From the NCBI GenBank assembly GCA_025453415.1, contig JALOQL010000072.1:1-5565 (forward strand): a DNA stretch of 5,565 nt, written 5' to 3'. Source of the DNA: Minisyncoccota bacterium (lineage in GTDB: Bacteria; Patescibacteriota; Minisyncoccia; Minisyncoccales; UBA5738). The position numbers and the translations under genes were made by a program. The notes beneath the pieces were generated by a model, which saw only the letters and a program-made list of their open reading frames with translations, did not search any database and was not told the origin of the DNA. Shown here piece after piece: positions 4,506 through 5,565 of the stretch (within the stretch, counting starts at the first letter, position 1; every line of letters begins with the position of its first letter).

Positions 4506-5111
4506 ATGGATCCGTGGGCTCAATCATACCGAATGTTCGGCGCGTTTTCCACCGGTCTTAGAGTCGACAAGGAAAATTGCCAGCACTATATCATGGCATT
4601 ATCCGAGCTGACGCTCAGATCCATGGAATGGGCCGTTGTTCAGATTGAACAAAAATATGTTTTGCCCGAATTGGCAAAACGAGCCATTGATGCCGCCCGC
4701 AAGTGGTTGAGGGGCGACATTGGCTGGGAGGAGCTTAAAAAGTTGGGGGACGAAGTTTTTGAATTATACAAAAAAATAGTTGACAGCGATCCCTCGGCGC
4801 TGACAAAAAATCCGGACGTGGACGAGGAATTCGCAAACTTGGTATCAGCGATGGTGAGCTCTTTTGTTGAGCTTGATCAGATGTGGCAGAAGGCGGCTTG
4901 CGCGCAAGCGCGCATTAGAGTTTTGGGAGGCGCGGTCGGGGCAAGAAACCACGCGGCAGATTGGATTGAAATTCTGTTGCGCGACCATCTTGCACTCACG
5001 CTGGAAATAATCCTAGGCCAAGACTATAAATTTTGGCAAAGAAAGCTGTTATTAGAGGTAGTGGCGCCGTATCTGCGAGAGAATTCCAGGCCGACGGAAA
5101 AATATTCCTAG
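4506..5111 (+). CDS. Alpha-helical protein, possibly immunity-protein-like
   Basis: The 201-residue product is predicted cytoplasmic, with no signal peptide or membrane segment, and almost wholly helical. Visible segments include a helix over 24-50, KRAIDAARKWLRGDIGWEELKKLGD (58-82), and a second Ala-rich half (109-165) with AACAQARIRVLGGAVGARNHAADW. The AIDAARKWLRGD phrase and the later Ala/His-rich helices recall helical putative immunity proteins found in polymorphic-toxin loci, but I see no toxin gene, so this is inference. The start is set by AGAGGTGAG (4491-4499) before the ATG at 4506. It has its own promoter and 5' hairpin, unlike the exported genes, which lack ribosome binding sites. 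After the stop the window shifts to GC-rich sequence. The gene call is firm; the function is unknown. Confidence 0.85.
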   Translation: MDPWAQSYRMFGAFSTGLRVDKENCQHYIMALSELTLRSMEWAVVQIEQKYVLPELAKRAIDAARKWLRGDIGWEELKKLGDEVFELYKKIVDSDPSALTKNPDVDEEFANLVSAMVSSFVELDQMWQKAACAQARIRVLGGAVGARNHAADWIEILLRDHLALTLEIILGQDYKFWQRKLLLEVVAPYLRENSRPTEKYS

Positions 5112-5164
5112 GCCTGTTTTATTATTGCGCATTAAAATTCGGATTTCAGCCGCAATTATAACGA
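5112..5164. other. Short AT-rich gap before the GC-rich tract
   Basis: This stretch has no convincing terminator for the 4506 gene; the only dyad is a weak CGG/CCG pair (5139-5153). Base composition is still like the rest of the window. It marks the left side of the composition break. Confidence 0.4.
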
Positions 5165-5413
5165 GAAATCCACGAATCCATCGCCCGGCCCGGTCGGGCG
5201 GTCCGGCCGGCCGAGGAGAACCCCAAGGCTCTGGTTCCAGGCGCCGTTCTCGTCGGGCTCCCGGAGGATGGCCGCGAGGTCGCAGAGGCCGTCTCCGTCG
5301 AAGTCCCCGGCCACGTGGCAGGTGGCGAAGCTTCCGGAAAAGAGGTCGGGCGCCGGGACGAGGCCCTCCTCCTTCGATCCGTAGAGGATCGGGAACTCCC
5401 CGCCTCTCGTCAT
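5156..5413 (-). CDS. FG-GAP/VCBS calcium-binding repeat fragment
   Basis: From an ATG at 5413 the frame gives 85 residues ending at TAA (5158-5156). ILYG (9-12), then HVAGDFDGDGLCDLAAIL (33-50) and LGVLLG (63-68) form one FG-GAP/VCBS repeat, with the calcium-loop residues D37, D39, D41 and D45. The start of a second repeat, GPGDGFVDF (75-83), is cut off almost at once by the stop. Such repeats normally occur several in a row in large exported proteins and fold as propeller blades. One blade with no signal peptide is a fragment. The true 5' end is unclear, since the frame stays open upstream to 5542 but reads polar, non-protein-like sequence. Codons almost always end in G or C, unlike the other genes here. 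It is probably a broken gene, foreign DNA, or the product of a misjoined assembly. Confidence 0.5.
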   Translation of the reverse strand: MTRGGEFPILYGSKEEGLVPAPDLFSGSFATCHVAGDFDGDGLCDLAAILREPDENGAWNQSLGVLLGRPDRPTGPGDGFVDFSL

Positions 5414-5434
5414 AGCTTTTTCGGCGCTCGCGCG

Positions 5435-5563
5435 GCACCCTCGACACCTCTCGTCGCGCTCTTGGGAGGGCTCGCCGCGCTGCTCGCGGGGCAGTTCGGT
5501 GCGTGGGTGCTGGCGCTCGTCTTCCTCGTCGTCGGGGCGCACGTCATCGTCGTGTTTTTCGAT
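5435..5563 (+). CDS. Partial membrane-protein-like frame running off the window
   Basis: This frame is open to the window edge. It reads LVALLGGLAALLAGQFGAW and then VLALVFLVVGAHVIVVFFD: two adjacent hydrophobic stretches typical of transmembrane helices, with strongly GC-ending codons. No ATG is found in frame; the nearest alternative start is a TTG at 5462. The frame is also open to the left through the FG-GAP segment, so the true start cannot be set. The opposite strand here reads polar and unlikely sequence, which favours the plus frame. Hydrophobic frames can occur by chance in GC-rich DNA, so confidence is limited. Confidence 0.35.
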
Positions 5564-5565
5564 GA

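Noticed and set aside
5125..5415. Plus-strand frame of 96 codons rich in Arg, Gly and Pro
   Set aside because: This is typical of an off-frame reading of GC-rich DNA, and it lies opposite the FG-GAP repeat, which has a convincing calcium-loop motif.
1..5565. CRISPR array, tRNA or rRNA genes, and insertion-sequence ends
   Set aside because: No regularly spaced repeats, cloverleaf sequence, rRNA core motif, transposase or terminal inverted repeats with target duplications were seen.

Overview
The window holds four complete protein genes of ordinary size, three cysteine-rich micro-ORFs, and partial or uncertain coding sequence at both ends. It looks bacterial: there are sigma70-type promoters (TTGACA-17-TATATT at 4429-4457) and intrinsic terminators with GAAA loops. 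Most of it has moderate base composition. Secreted proteins with Sec-type signal peptides, a two-module deacetylase and many short unrecognised proteins would fit an uncultivated lineage such as Patescibacteria/CPR. That placement is an inference, because no marker gene is present. About 1,300 codons in the four large genes contain no in-frame TGA, so the standard code is in use.

Layout. 2-115: tail of an unrecognised gene. 116-327: a probable promoter, a long 18-bp-stem hairpin, and a 14-nt perfect palindrome just upstream of a strong ribosome binding site. 328-499: three micro-ORFs of 17, 19 and 21 codons, each joined to the next by an ATGA stop/start overlap. Together they encode 16 cysteines in 57 residues. 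Two still shorter ORFs follow at 509-564. 607-844: a second promoter with a dyad over its -10 box, a strong terminator at 687-725, more hairpins, and then the start of a small secreted protein (845-1378). A bidirectional terminator at 1397-1428 separates that gene from a convergent polysaccharide deacetylase (1452-3149, minus strand) carrying two tandem beta-sandwich modules. A 107-bp divergent intergenic region with a 9-bp inverted repeat leads to a secreted TIM-barrel, glycosidase-like protein (3257-4384). After its terminator, an independent promoter drives an alpha-helical protein (4506-5111) that may belong to the immunity-protein-like helical families.

From about 5165 to the end the sequence becomes very GC-rich. 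It carries an FG-GAP/VCBS calcium-binding repeat fragment on the minus strand and a hydrophobic, membrane-like reading frame on the plus strand. This looks like foreign DNA or an assembly junction.

How the parts work together: the deacetylase and the glycosidase-like protein share a divergent control region and are both exported, which suggests a role in cell-surface or extracellular polysaccharide processing. The exported 177-residue protein could belong to the same surface programme. The micro-ORF cluster is the most unusual element. Its cysteine spacing (C-x-C and C-C in all or most members) suggests either metal-binding micro-metallothionein-like peptides or a cysteine-sensing leader. The sequence alone does not decide between them.
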